Shown: positions 36,069 through 43,494 of the stretch, one piece after another
Layout: the number at the start of each line of letters is the position of its first letter
How positions within the stretch are numbered: the first letter of the stretch is position 1
Source: Shewanella sp. OPT22
GTDB taxonomy: Bacteria; Pseudomonadota; Gammaproteobacteria; Enterobacterales; Shewanellaceae
Assembly (NCBI RefSeq): GCF_004168585.1
Contig: NZ_PGVH01000002.1
Location: 62,001 to 126,000, forward strand
Length of the DNA: 64,000 nucleotides
Direction of reading: 5' to 3'
Notes under the pieces: model-generated
What the model saw: the letters and a program-made list of their open reading frames with translations, nothing else
The model's database searches: none
What the model was told of the DNA's origin: nothing
Program-made: the position numbers and the translations under genes

Positions 36069-36357
36069 CTACTTTTGATTTTTGGCGAAGTAGGTAGCCG
36101 CCTTTTTTAAGATGGCTAAATCCTCTTTTTGCTCAGCAAGTTGGCGTTTCAATTTAGCAACTTCTGCTTTCTAATTCGACTTCTCTTTTCGTCATTTTTT
36201 CTTTCTTTTGCGATGCGCTACGCCAACCATAAAGCTGGGATTCATAAATGCCGAGTTGTTTTGCTGCGGTGGAAACACCGAATCTTTCTGCTAAAGCTAA
36301 GGCTTCTGTTTTAAATTCGGTTGAATATGTTTTGCGGTTCTTTTTTGTTGTTGTCAT
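36069..36357 (-). pseudogene. IS3 OrfA, frameshifted by one inserted base
   Basis: The N-terminal HTH protein (TEFKTEALALAERFGVSTAAKQLGIYESQLYGW) reads to residue 64 (REVELES) and then hits a stop at 36154. Removing one A from the run at 36168-36170 restores ...LEAEVAKLKRQLAEQKEDLAILKKAATYFAKNQK to a stop at 36069. The length of 289 bases (3n+1) confirms the single insertion. The leucine-zipper-like helix is thus out of frame. Confidence 0.85.
36102..36108 (-). other. A6G programmed -1 frameshift site of the IS3 element
   Basis: On the minus strand AAAAAAG lies in the orfA frame (TTA AAA AAG); shifting back one base continues KKGGYLLRQKSKVARFEFMLEH directly into OrfB. This is the standard slip site of IS3 elements. 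Confidence 0.75.
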
Positions 36358-36593
36358 TGGTCACCTCGATTAGTGATTATACTCACTTAATCTGGTGTCC
36401 ACTATTTCTGGGGCGCATCAGTTTCAAAATATAAGATTTAATTAACAGCGAGAGACTTTATTTATAAAAGAACAAAAAAAAGTGTATCTATCTAATAAAC
36501 TTTTTCATCTTGCATATAATATTAATTTATATGCAGTATTTACAATTAGTTAAAATGATAATTATTAATTAAGCTTTTTTAATGATAAGTTTT

Positions 36594-37820
36594 TTAAAAA
36601 TAATATCTCATAGCCAATTGCCATTGCTTTTCAATCAATTTTTCAGGTTGATTCACATAAGTTCTGGCAAACCTGTCAGAAGTAACCCAATTAAACTCTG
36701 AATGAATAAACAAGCCTTTCTGAAGTTGGTACCGATACGATGCGGTAAATGCATTACCATCCTCGTTATTATTGTCACCCCGGGTTTGATCATTATCTGT
36801 AACTGAAAAATCTTCGAATCTCATTGAAATTCGGTGTTCATTCCACGCTTTTGAAAGCAAGATATTGAAACTATGATAATCGTTATTTACCGCATCCTCA
36901 CCTGTAGGAGCCTTCATTAACGTATCACCTTTCATAAACTGAGCTAATAAATCAATTTTTAAAGGCAAACGCCATTTTACCCCTAAATGATGAAAACGAG
37001 TTCGCCAAGAATATTGACCATTTTTAACGACCGAAGTATCAGCATTATTATCGTAATAGCCTACTGTCAACTTACCTTTGCCACGCCAATTCCATTCCCC
37101 AGTAAAGTTCGCACCCACTCGAGTGTCTAAATCGAGGAAGGGGTCAGATTCTCTAGCTTGGCCAGATAATGGACCGTCGCTTCGCATCGCTAACAAGTCA
37201 GGAATTCTTATGGTCTCATGCCAAAGTGTTTGTCTAGAGCCTGTTGTCCAGCCATGCCAAGAGAGCATTGCACCCGTTGGATCATTATTAACAAAAGCTT
37301 CTGCTATTAGTTTAAAGTCATGTTTAGATTGATGAAATTTACCTAGGCGTGACACAGAAAAGCTGGAACCTAAATGTCTCACCTCTTCAGCTAACCAAGA
37401 ATTAATCGTTGAAAAGCTTAACGTGTATGGAGTTGTCCAGGCTGTTGCATGATTTTCGATAGTAATTGTCGGATATAGAATGCCTGCTTTTGCAGTGATT
37501 CTATATCCATTTTCCGAAGGTAAACCTTTGTATTGAATAAAAGCTTCAGTAATACCTAAGCCTTCGTTTGTGCTATCAACATACCCGTTTGCCACAACTT
37601 TAGATGAAATATTATCAGTCCAATCAACATGATGGCTCACACCCAACTGAGATAACGAGACATGCGTATCTGAATTAAACCTCAGTTTTCCAAAGCCACC
37701 ATCAACATAAGATGGTATTGAATCATTGTAAATTGCCCGAGCATCGATTACTCCAGAAAAATCTTGTTCAACGGCAATTGCACTCGTTCCGATTAAAATA
37801 AGTCCAAGTATAGACTTCAT
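36594..37820 (-). CDS. Outer-membrane beta-barrel protein (porin-like)
   Basis: A 408-residue exported barrel: a short signal peptide (MKSILGLILIGTSAIA), then alternating amphipathic strands throughout and the terminal Tyr-Tyr-Phe that outer-membrane proteins use for BamA recognition. No family is recognised with certainty; it may belong to the porin-like DUF families common in Shewanella. It is the last of three genes (cupredoxin-like, GGDEF-EAL, barrel) on one strand, so an operon is likely. A good ribosome site (GGAA) precedes the ATG. The region between it and the IS (36421-36593) is AT-rich with no feature I can support. Confidence 0.8.
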   Translation of the reverse strand: MKSILGLILIGTSAIAVEQDFSGVIDARAIYNDSIPSYVDGGFGKLRFNSDTHVSLSQLGVSHHVDWTDNISSKVVANGYVDSTNEGLGITEAFIQYKGLPSENGYRITAKAGILYPTITIENHATAWTTPYTLSFSTINSWLAEEVRHLGSSFSVSRLGKFHQSKHDFKLIAEAFVNNDPTGAMLSWHGWTTGSRQTLWHETIRIPDLLAMRSDGPLSGQARESDPFLDLDTRVGANFTGEWNWRGKGKLTVGYYDNNADTSVVKNGQYSWRTRFHHLGVKWRLPLKIDLLAQFMKGDTLMKAPTGEDAVNNDYHSFNILLSKAWNEHRISMRFEDFSVTDNDQTRGDNNNEDGNAFTASYRYQLQKGLFIHSEFNWVTSDRFARTYVNQPEKLIEKQWQLAMRYYF

Positions 37821-37867
37821 ATTATTTCCGATATTTTTGTTTTTATTTTATGTTTAGTCGCTTCAAT

Positions 37868-40213
37868 TTACGCTTTAACGTAATCAAATCCGCTATTTAA
37901 AACCCAGTCGGTCAATTCAAGACTTGGAATTGGGCGTGACAAATAATATCCTTGTGCCATTTCACACTTATGGTCGGCGAGCCAAATTAGTGTGTCCTTG
38001 TCTTCTACCCCCTCTGCAACCACAGTTAACTGTAAGTTGTGTGCAAGTTCGAGTGTAGACTTAACAATAATTTGATCTTCTTTATTATTCATCAAGTGCT
38101 GAACAAACGAGCGATCAATTTTTACTTCATGTACTGGCAACTCTTTTAACTGCCCTAAAGATGAATACCCTGTACCAAAATCATCAATAGACAGTTTGAG
38201 TCCTTTATCACGCCAATGTTTTAACTGCATGATTGCACTATCAATGTCCTCAACAACCGCATCTTCTGTTATTTCGAGCGTCAATGCATCAACAGGCATA
38301 TTATTATATTCAACAGTATCTAAAAGCCATTGACAGAAATCAGGATCTTTTAAGTTTGCGGCAGAAATATTAACGGCTATGGATAACTCTAAACCCTGAC
38401 TTTTCCATATGTGATATTGATTAATTGCTTCTTGTAGAACCCAACGGGTTAACGAGTTCATCTGCCCTGTTTTTTCTGCTATTGGAATAAACACATCTGG
38501 CGGAATCATACCTTTTTCAGGGTGTTGCCAACGAACAAGCGCTTCAACTTGCTTGACCTTATTAAATTTAAGACACAGCTTAGGCTGATAAAATAAAACT
38601 AACTGATCATTTTCGATGGCAGATTTTAATGCATTAACTAATTGGAAACGTTCTAATGAGTGCTGATCTATTTGCTTATCATAGACTTGATAATCTTGTT
38701 TATGGCTCTTAGCAAATTGCAATGCTGTATTAGCTTGCTGAATAATATCTTCTAATGTTTTGCCGTTTTTACTGCAACTTAAACCCAGTGTGATTTGTAG
38801 GTCTAAATGAAGATCGTGATAACAATAAGAATGAGATACCTGGTTTTGAAGTTTATAAATTTCACTTTGTAACTGTGTTAAGTCAAAGTCTCTGTAGACA
38901 ATTGCAAATTCATCACCCGATAGGCGACAAACTAAATCGGTGCCTTCAATACTCAGAAGTCGATTACCCACTTCTTTAATAACTTCATCACCCACTACAT
39001 GACCAAGCGTTAAATTAACATCAGTAAGTCTTCGAATATTAATCAAACATACAACCACATGTTCGTTATTTTTTAGCCACTCTTCCGCTTTACGGTCTAA
39101 CTCATTACGATTTGACAAGTTAGTTAACGGATCATGAAATGCTTGATGAACGATTTTGTTTTCACGGCTGACAATGGCCGATTGCATCTCATTAAGCTCA
39201 TGTGCGAGTTGAGCAAGCTCCAGCGTTGAACTCGACTTAACTTTGAAATCATAATTACCTTGAGCAATAAACTTGGCTTGCTCGATTAAGCGCATAATTG
39301 GTCGAGTAATACTGCCAGAGATAGCGAAAGCAACGAACATAGATAAAGGCAACATAAGGAGAACTAACCAGAACTGTCGCCACCACTGCTTTTGAAGTGC
39401 TTGAAGGACGTCCGCTCTAGGCACATACATATAGGCGTAGAGGTCATTTCGTTGAATTTTTCCTAACGACTGACGCCAAAGTAAGTAATCAGGGTTTTCA
39501 GTTCCAGTAGTTAAGAATGAAGATAATGCATTTTTTACATTTTGTTTAATTTCTAGACCTGAATAAGCGAAAATATTCGCTTGCTGTCCTGAAATTGAAA
39601 AACCTGTCGAAAGTCCAGTTTGTTGCTGCAAGTCATTTGCTAGAGTTGAATCAATAAGGTAACCAAATCCAATCCACCCAATGACACTACTGCCGCCACT
39701 GGTTATTTCAGCAAACCTTAATTGATAAACATTCCCGTCTAGTTCGTATAATTGGCTTAAATTAGCCATGTTATCTGCTAATAAATATCTGAATGTTTGA
39801 CCTTGTTCAGGGCCTTTCACAGGACGAAGTTTACCTTTGTTATTTTCTTTTAATAACAACTGACCTATCACTTTACCTTCTTTAGATACAGCAATGGCCA
39901 TATTCGCATTAATGCGTTTACGATGATTATTTAGTGCCAAAAGAAAGCTTTTAGTATCACCATCGATAAAAATCTCTTTTAGTCCAAAGTCTTTTGCGGC
40001 TGTCTCAGCAAAAACATTTAAATAATAACTTCGAGTTTCGAATTCAGAACGAAAGACTTTTTCTGCGACAGCCATTCGGTTGGCTAACTGTTGCTGCTCA
40101 AGTTTTTCGTATGAATAATATGCCATCCAAAATGAAAACGCCTGCACGGTAATGAGCAGTAAAACAAAAAAAGCAAAAATGCGGGTTTGCAGACGATTCA
40201 TAAATTGCAACAT
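37868..40213 (-). CDS. Membrane GGDEF-EAL c-di-GMP enzyme with HAMP
   Basis: A 781-residue inner-membrane protein. TM1 is at about residues 10-32, then a periplasmic sensor (double-Cache-like, about 35-280), TM2 about 285-307, and HAMP (about 308-360). The GGDEF domain follows (its motif reads LSGDEF at about 430; SGDEF variants can be active), then an EAL domain with EAL intact (about 557), DDFGTGYSSLG and KIDRSFV, so phosphodiesterase activity is likely. I start at the ATG at 40213, whose A is shared with the stop (TGATG) of the cupredoxin gene; a TTG lies just before. Coupling to a periplasmic copper-like protein suggests a redox or metal-sensing link. Confidence 0.93.
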   Translation of the reverse strand: MLQFMNRLQTRIFAFFVLLLITVQAFSFWMAYYSYEKLEQQQLANRMAVAEKVFRSEFETRSYYLNVFAETAAKDFGLKEIFIDGDTKSFLLALNNHRKRINANMAIAVSKEGKVIGQLLLKENNKGKLRPVKGPEQGQTFRYLLADNMANLSQLYELDGNVYQLRFAEITSGGSSVIGWIGFGYLIDSTLANDLQQQTGLSTGFSISGQQANIFAYSGLEIKQNVKNALSSFLTTGTENPDYLLWRQSLGKIQRNDLYAYMYVPRADVLQALQKQWWRQFWLVLLMLPLSMFVAFAISGSITRPIMRLIEQAKFIAQGNYDFKVKSSSTLELAQLAHELNEMQSAIVSRENKIVHQAFHDPLTNLSNRNELDRKAEEWLKNNEHVVVCLINIRRLTDVNLTLGHVVGDEVIKEVGNRLLSIEGTDLVCRLSGDEFAIVYRDFDLTQLQSEIYKLQNQVSHSYCYHDLHLDLQITLGLSCSKNGKTLEDIIQQANTALQFAKSHKQDYQVYDKQIDQHSLERFQLVNALKSAIENDQLVLFYQPKLCLKFNKVKQVEALVRWQHPEKGMIPPDVFIPIAEKTGQMNSLTRWVLQEAINQYHIWKSQGLELSIAVNISAANLKDPDFCQWLLDTVEYNNMPVDALTLEITEDAVVEDIDSAIMQLKHWRDKGLKLSIDDFGTGYSSLGQLKELPVHEVKIDRSFVQHLMNNKEDQIIVKSTLELAHNLQLTVVAEGVEDKDTLIWLADHKCEMAQGYYLSRPIPSLELTDWVLNSGFDYVKA

Positions 40214-40869
40214 CAATAATCTTCCAAGAATTCAAACTCATCGAGCGTAGACTGTTCTGGAATCGGAGACATATCAGCGTTAACTTGTATTACTTTCTTC
40301 TCTGATATAGGCCAATTGATCACTAAAGACTCTTTATTACCTTTAGCTTCCAGTTGGGGATGCCAAATATTGAGCTCGTACTTGCCTGCAGGTAAATCAA
40401 CAAAACTTATCGTACCGTTTTCATCAGTTAAACCATAAAAAGGCGTATCGACAACAAGGATATGTCCGCTCATCCAGTCGTGGACATTGCAGCCCATTGC
40501 GACATGACCTGTTTCATTAAAGGTAATATCGCTTTTGGTTTTTTCAGCTCTCAATTTAAAAGAAAATCGTTTTGGACCAACAGCAGAATATATATGGTGA
40601 GTGATATCGTCTTCATTCAAAAACTTTGGTGAAGTACCTTTTTCGATTACGGTAATATAAGGCGAGAACTTTTTACCTTTTTGCAGAACGTCGTTCTGCT
40701 TTGAGTTGTCAGAATATGAACTGACATCAGCAGAGAATTGAGGTTGTAAATATACTGCGATTCCTTTAACAGCTTTGCCTTGATTATTCTTAACAACAAA
40801 ACTATTCGCTAAGGTACTACCAGAAACTATGACCATACTGACAAGCCATAAGCTTTTAAAAAACTTCAT
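40213..40869 (-). CDS. Exported cupredoxin-like (MauL/plastocyanin-type) protein
   Basis: A 218-residue periplasmic protein with a signal peptide (MKFFKSLWLVSMVIVSGSTLA). The middle domain has type-1 copper ligands: His in DITHHIYS (about residue 91), Cys and His in MGCNVHDWM (about 127-131), and the Met that follows. This is the ligand set of plastocyanin-like, 'methylamine utilisation'-type cupredoxins. A C-terminal part (TDENGTISFVDLPAGKYELNIWHPQL) resembles a carboxypeptidase-regulatory-like beta domain. AGGA precedes the ATG. First of the three-gene unit with GGDEF-EAL and the barrel. Copper binding is predicted, not shown. Confidence 0.85.
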   Translation of the reverse strand: MKFFKSLWLVSMVIVSGSTLANSFVVKNNQGKAVKGIAVYLQPQFSADVSSYSDNSKQNDVLQKGKKFSPYITVIEKGTSPKFLNEDDITHHIYSAVGPKRFSFKLRAEKTKSDITFNETGHVAMGCNVHDWMSGHILVVDTPFYGLTDENGTISFVDLPAGKYELNIWHPQLEAKGNKESLVINWPISEKKVIQVNADMSPIPEQSTLDEFEFLEDY

Positions 40870-41038
40870 TAAATCCTACCCTTCAACATTATCGTAAACT
40901 TATTTACTTCTAATTTACAATTAACAGAAAGGTCCATCTGAATAATAATTTCACTGATTATACATAAAAATATTATCAGAACTTCTTATTTAACGGTTTT
41001 ACATGCTGTGTGTTGATTAAACCGTCAAGTAATTACGT

Positions 41039-42973
41039 TTACTTTGATGTAGATTTACTTTTACGCTTATAAAAACGCTTTTTCTTAACTAGGTTCGACG
41101 GTAAACCTTGAAGTGCGGTCGGTAATTGACTGGATGCTTGCTCAATCAAGAACTGTAAGTTAGTTTGCAAAGGTGTCATAAATGACTGATAGCGAATTTC
41201 CTTACGGCTAATCGCATCAAGTTTAGACTCCCAAAGCGCTGTCATATCTGGTGTGGTAGCCGTTTCAGGCAAGCTATTAATGAGTCCTCGTCCTGCAGGT
41301 GTCGACGTAATCGTTTTCCCTTTTCGCTGTAAAAAGTTTCTTTTAAACAACAATTCAATAATACCAGCCCTTGTAGCTTCAGTTCCCAACCCATCGGTGT
41401 CTTTAAGTATTTTTTTTATTTCGGAATCTTTCACATAACGATTGATTCCAGTCATCGCCGATAATAATGTTGCATCAGTAAAAGACTTAGGTGGCTGCGT
41501 TTGTTTTTCTATGAGCTCACCTGTATTGCAATATAAATCCTGTCCTTTGACTAAGTCAGGTAAGCAACGCTGCAACTCATCTTCTTTATCATCATTGTGA
41601 TTTGATTTACTGCTTTTAAACAACGCTTTCCAACCTTGCGATTTATCTTGCTTGGCTTTGGCGATGAAAAGGCCATTTTGAATAATGACTTCTACTATGG
41701 TTTCTAGATAAATGTAAGCAGGATAAAACTGAGCTAAATATTGTCTCGCAACGTGTAAATACACTTGCTTCTCTCGTTGGGACAGTGCTGACAAATTAGG
41801 TGTTTTTTCTGTCGGTACAATAGCATGATGCGCATCGACTTTACTGTCATTCCAAACTTTTGATTTTAATTTCGAATTAGGCGCAGCAACGCTTTCTAAT
41901 AGCTCATTGGCACCACTTAAAATTGCAGACAATATTTGAGGTGCAAGTTTATGTTGCTCTTTTGGTAAATAGCGGCTGTCGGATCTTGGGTAAGTAATTA
42001 ACTTATGTTTCTCATATAAACTTTGACAGGTTGATAACACATCCTGAGCACTCATCCCATAACGCTTAGAGCAATCAATCTGCAATGACGATAAGTTATA
42101 CAGTAATGGAGGTGCTTGCTTCTTTTCTTTACTACTAACGTTATCGACTCGAGCCTCTTGCTCTGAAATTTTAGACACTACATTCTGAGCAAGTTTTTTT
42201 GAAAGTACCCGCCCTTCCTCATCCTGATATGGTGCACAAGCTTCACTTGGTTTCCATTTCGCAGTGAACGTTTCATTGGTGTCAGTTTGAAGGTGTGCTA
42301 AAACCTCATAAAATGGTTTTGATTGAAAGTTTTCAATTTCTTCATCCCTTCTTACAACTAACCCTAACAGCGGTGTCTGCACTCTACCCACAGATAACAC
42401 ACCGTTATAACCCACTTTTTTTCCTTGAATAGTATAAGCACGTGTCATGTTCATACCAAACAACCAATCGGCCCGACTTCTCGCAAGTGCGGACGTTGCC
42501 AGTGGAACAAACTCTTGATTTGGGCGTAACTTACTCAGTGCACGCTTTACCGCTGAGGGATTTAAATCACTGATCAATAACCTTTGCGTATTCTTTATTT
42601 TAGTTTGGCTTACTTTGAGATAAGAAATTACTTCATCGACTAACAATTGGCCTTCACGGTCAGGATCACCTGCGTTAATAATTCGACTCGCTTGCTTAAC
42701 AAGCTTTCTTAACACTGTTAATTGTTTTCGAGTTTTAGGCTTGGGTTTTAATTGCCATGTATCAGGAATGATAGGTAAATGTTCAAGCTTCCAAGACTTA
42801 TACTTTTCATCATAAGCATCCGGTTCGGCTTGTTCAAGCAAGTGGCCTATACACCAAGAAACGCAATCACCATTTCCAACCTCAATGTATCCATCGTGTT
42901 TTTTATGAGGTTTCGGAAGTACATCGGCGATGGCTCTCCCTAAACTTGGTTTCTCAGCTATGTATAGGTTCAT
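41039..42973 (-). CDS. topB: DNA topoisomerase III
   Basis: A type IA topoisomerase of 644 residues that decatenates DNA and works with RecQ. The N-terminal TOPRIM domain (YIAEKPSLGRAIADVLP ... NAGDPDREGQLLVDEV, with the DPDRE acidic triad) and the central gate are complete; the catalytic tyrosine is in LITYPRSDSRYL (about Tyr327, E. coli Tyr328). SVGRVQTPLLGLVV and GTEATRAGIIELL are further landmarks. It ends in a basic tail (KKKRFYKRKSKSTSK) in place of zinc fingers. Start ATG at 42973. Confidence 0.96.
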   Translation of the reverse strand: MNLYIAEKPSLGRAIADVLPKPHKKHDGYIEVGNGDCVSWCIGHLLEQAEPDAYDEKYKSWKLEHLPIIPDTWQLKPKPKTRKQLTVLRKLVKQASRIINAGDPDREGQLLVDEVISYLKVSQTKIKNTQRLLISDLNPSAVKRALSKLRPNQEFVPLATSALARSRADWLFGMNMTRAYTIQGKKVGYNGVLSVGRVQTPLLGLVVRRDEEIENFQSKPFYEVLAHLQTDTNETFTAKWKPSEACAPYQDEEGRVLSKKLAQNVVSKISEQEARVDNVSSKEKKQAPPLLYNLSSLQIDCSKRYGMSAQDVLSTCQSLYEKHKLITYPRSDSRYLPKEQHKLAPQILSAILSGANELLESVAAPNSKLKSKVWNDSKVDAHHAIVPTEKTPNLSALSQREKQVYLHVARQYLAQFYPAYIYLETIVEVIIQNGLFIAKAKQDKSQGWKALFKSSKSNHNDDKEDELQRCLPDLVKGQDLYCNTGELIEKQTQPPKSFTDATLLSAMTGINRYVKDSEIKKILKDTDGLGTEATRAGIIELLFKRNFLQRKGKTITSTPAGRGLINSLPETATTPDMTALWESKLDAISRKEIRYQSFMTPLQTNLQFLIEQASSQLPTALQGLPSNLVKKKRFYKRKSKSTSK

Positions 42974-43036
42974 GAATAAAGATACTGGATAAAATTACAG
43001 TAACTTTACATTTAAGTTAAACGAACTTCAACTTGA

Positions 43037-43348
43037 TTAATTACAAAATTCTTTGTGTAAAGCACCGATTAAACGAGCCATTTCATCACTAGCAAGTGAG
43101 TAATAGATAGATTGTGATTCTCTGCGTGTTTGTACTAATCCATCTTGTCTCAATTTTGCAAGATGTTGAGATAATGCCGACTGGCTAAGATCTACGAGTT
43201 CATTAAGTTCATTTACGGCCAATTCGCCTTGACACAGATGACACAGAATTAACAAACGATTCTCATTGCTGATTGCCTTTAAAAGCCCAACGACATGACG
43301 TGCTTTTTCACGTAATTGACTTATATTGATATCTGGTTGTCCAGACAT
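43037..43348 (-). CDS. ArsR-family regulator with persulfide-sensor cysteines
   Basis: A 103-residue winged-helix repressor of the ArsR/SmtB family. The HTH reads LVDLSQSALSQHLAKLRQDGLV. Cys36 (LLILCHLC) and Cys102 (HKEFC) are 66 residues apart, exactly the spacing of the redox pair Cys41/Cys107 in SqrR (Cys42/Cys108 in BigR), which form a di- or tetrasulfide bridge on reaction with persulfides. An extra Cys39 is present. Arsenic or zinc sites of classic ArsR are absent. It is divergent from the exporter operon, with inverted repeats in the gap. The last gene of that operon is YgaP-like, and E. coli YgaV (BigR type) regulates ygaP. So a sulfide/persulfide switch is a reasoned inference. Confidence 0.85.
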   Translation of the reverse strand: MSGQPDINISQLREKARHVVGLLKAISNENRLLILCHLCQGELAVNELNELVDLSQSALSQHLAKLRQDGLVQTRRESQSIYYSLASDEMARLIGALHKEFCN

Positions 43349-43437
43349 ACTATCCCCCTATTTTATTGTTACTGGCATTGTTAAATGCCATGCATCCCTT
43401 TGTCAATTGTATTCCAGTATTTCACTGCGCCCCTTGA

Positions 43438-43483
43438 ATATTAGAATGGACTAATATACATTATATAAGCATAATCTAATATT
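43438..43483. promoter_or_regulatory. Candidate ArsR/BigR-type operator
   Basis: ATATTAG-N6-CTAATAT (43438-43444 and 43451-43457) forms a dyad, and CTAATATT recurs at 43476-43483, 11 bases before the exporter start codon. The location between divergent regulator and target is the usual place for an autoregulatory operator. Confidence 0.5.
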
Positions 43484-43494
43484 AAAAAAATGAC

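Larger units (their letters stand above)
35173..36420 (-). mobile_element. IS3-family insertion sequence
   Basis: About 1,248 bp with imperfect terminal inverted repeats: the left end TGATCCGCTCCGCCAATAG and the right end, reversed, TGATGCGCCCCAGAAATAG, continuing TGGACAC on both sides. It has orfA, orfB and an A6G frameshift site in the IS3 order. No perfect target duplication is visible (GTC against GTT). It sits downstream of xthA and interrupts no recognisable gene. Its orfA carries a one-base insertion, so the copy is probably unable to move on its own. Confidence 0.93.

Noticed and set aside
35170..36423. Target-site duplication of the IS3 element
   Set aside because: The flanking triplets are GTC and GTT; not identical, so no duplication is claimed.
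40993..41025. ACGGTTT ... AAACCGT pair downstream of topB as its terminator
   Set aside because: The loop is 19 bases and no T-run follows, so it is not a credible rho-independent terminator.
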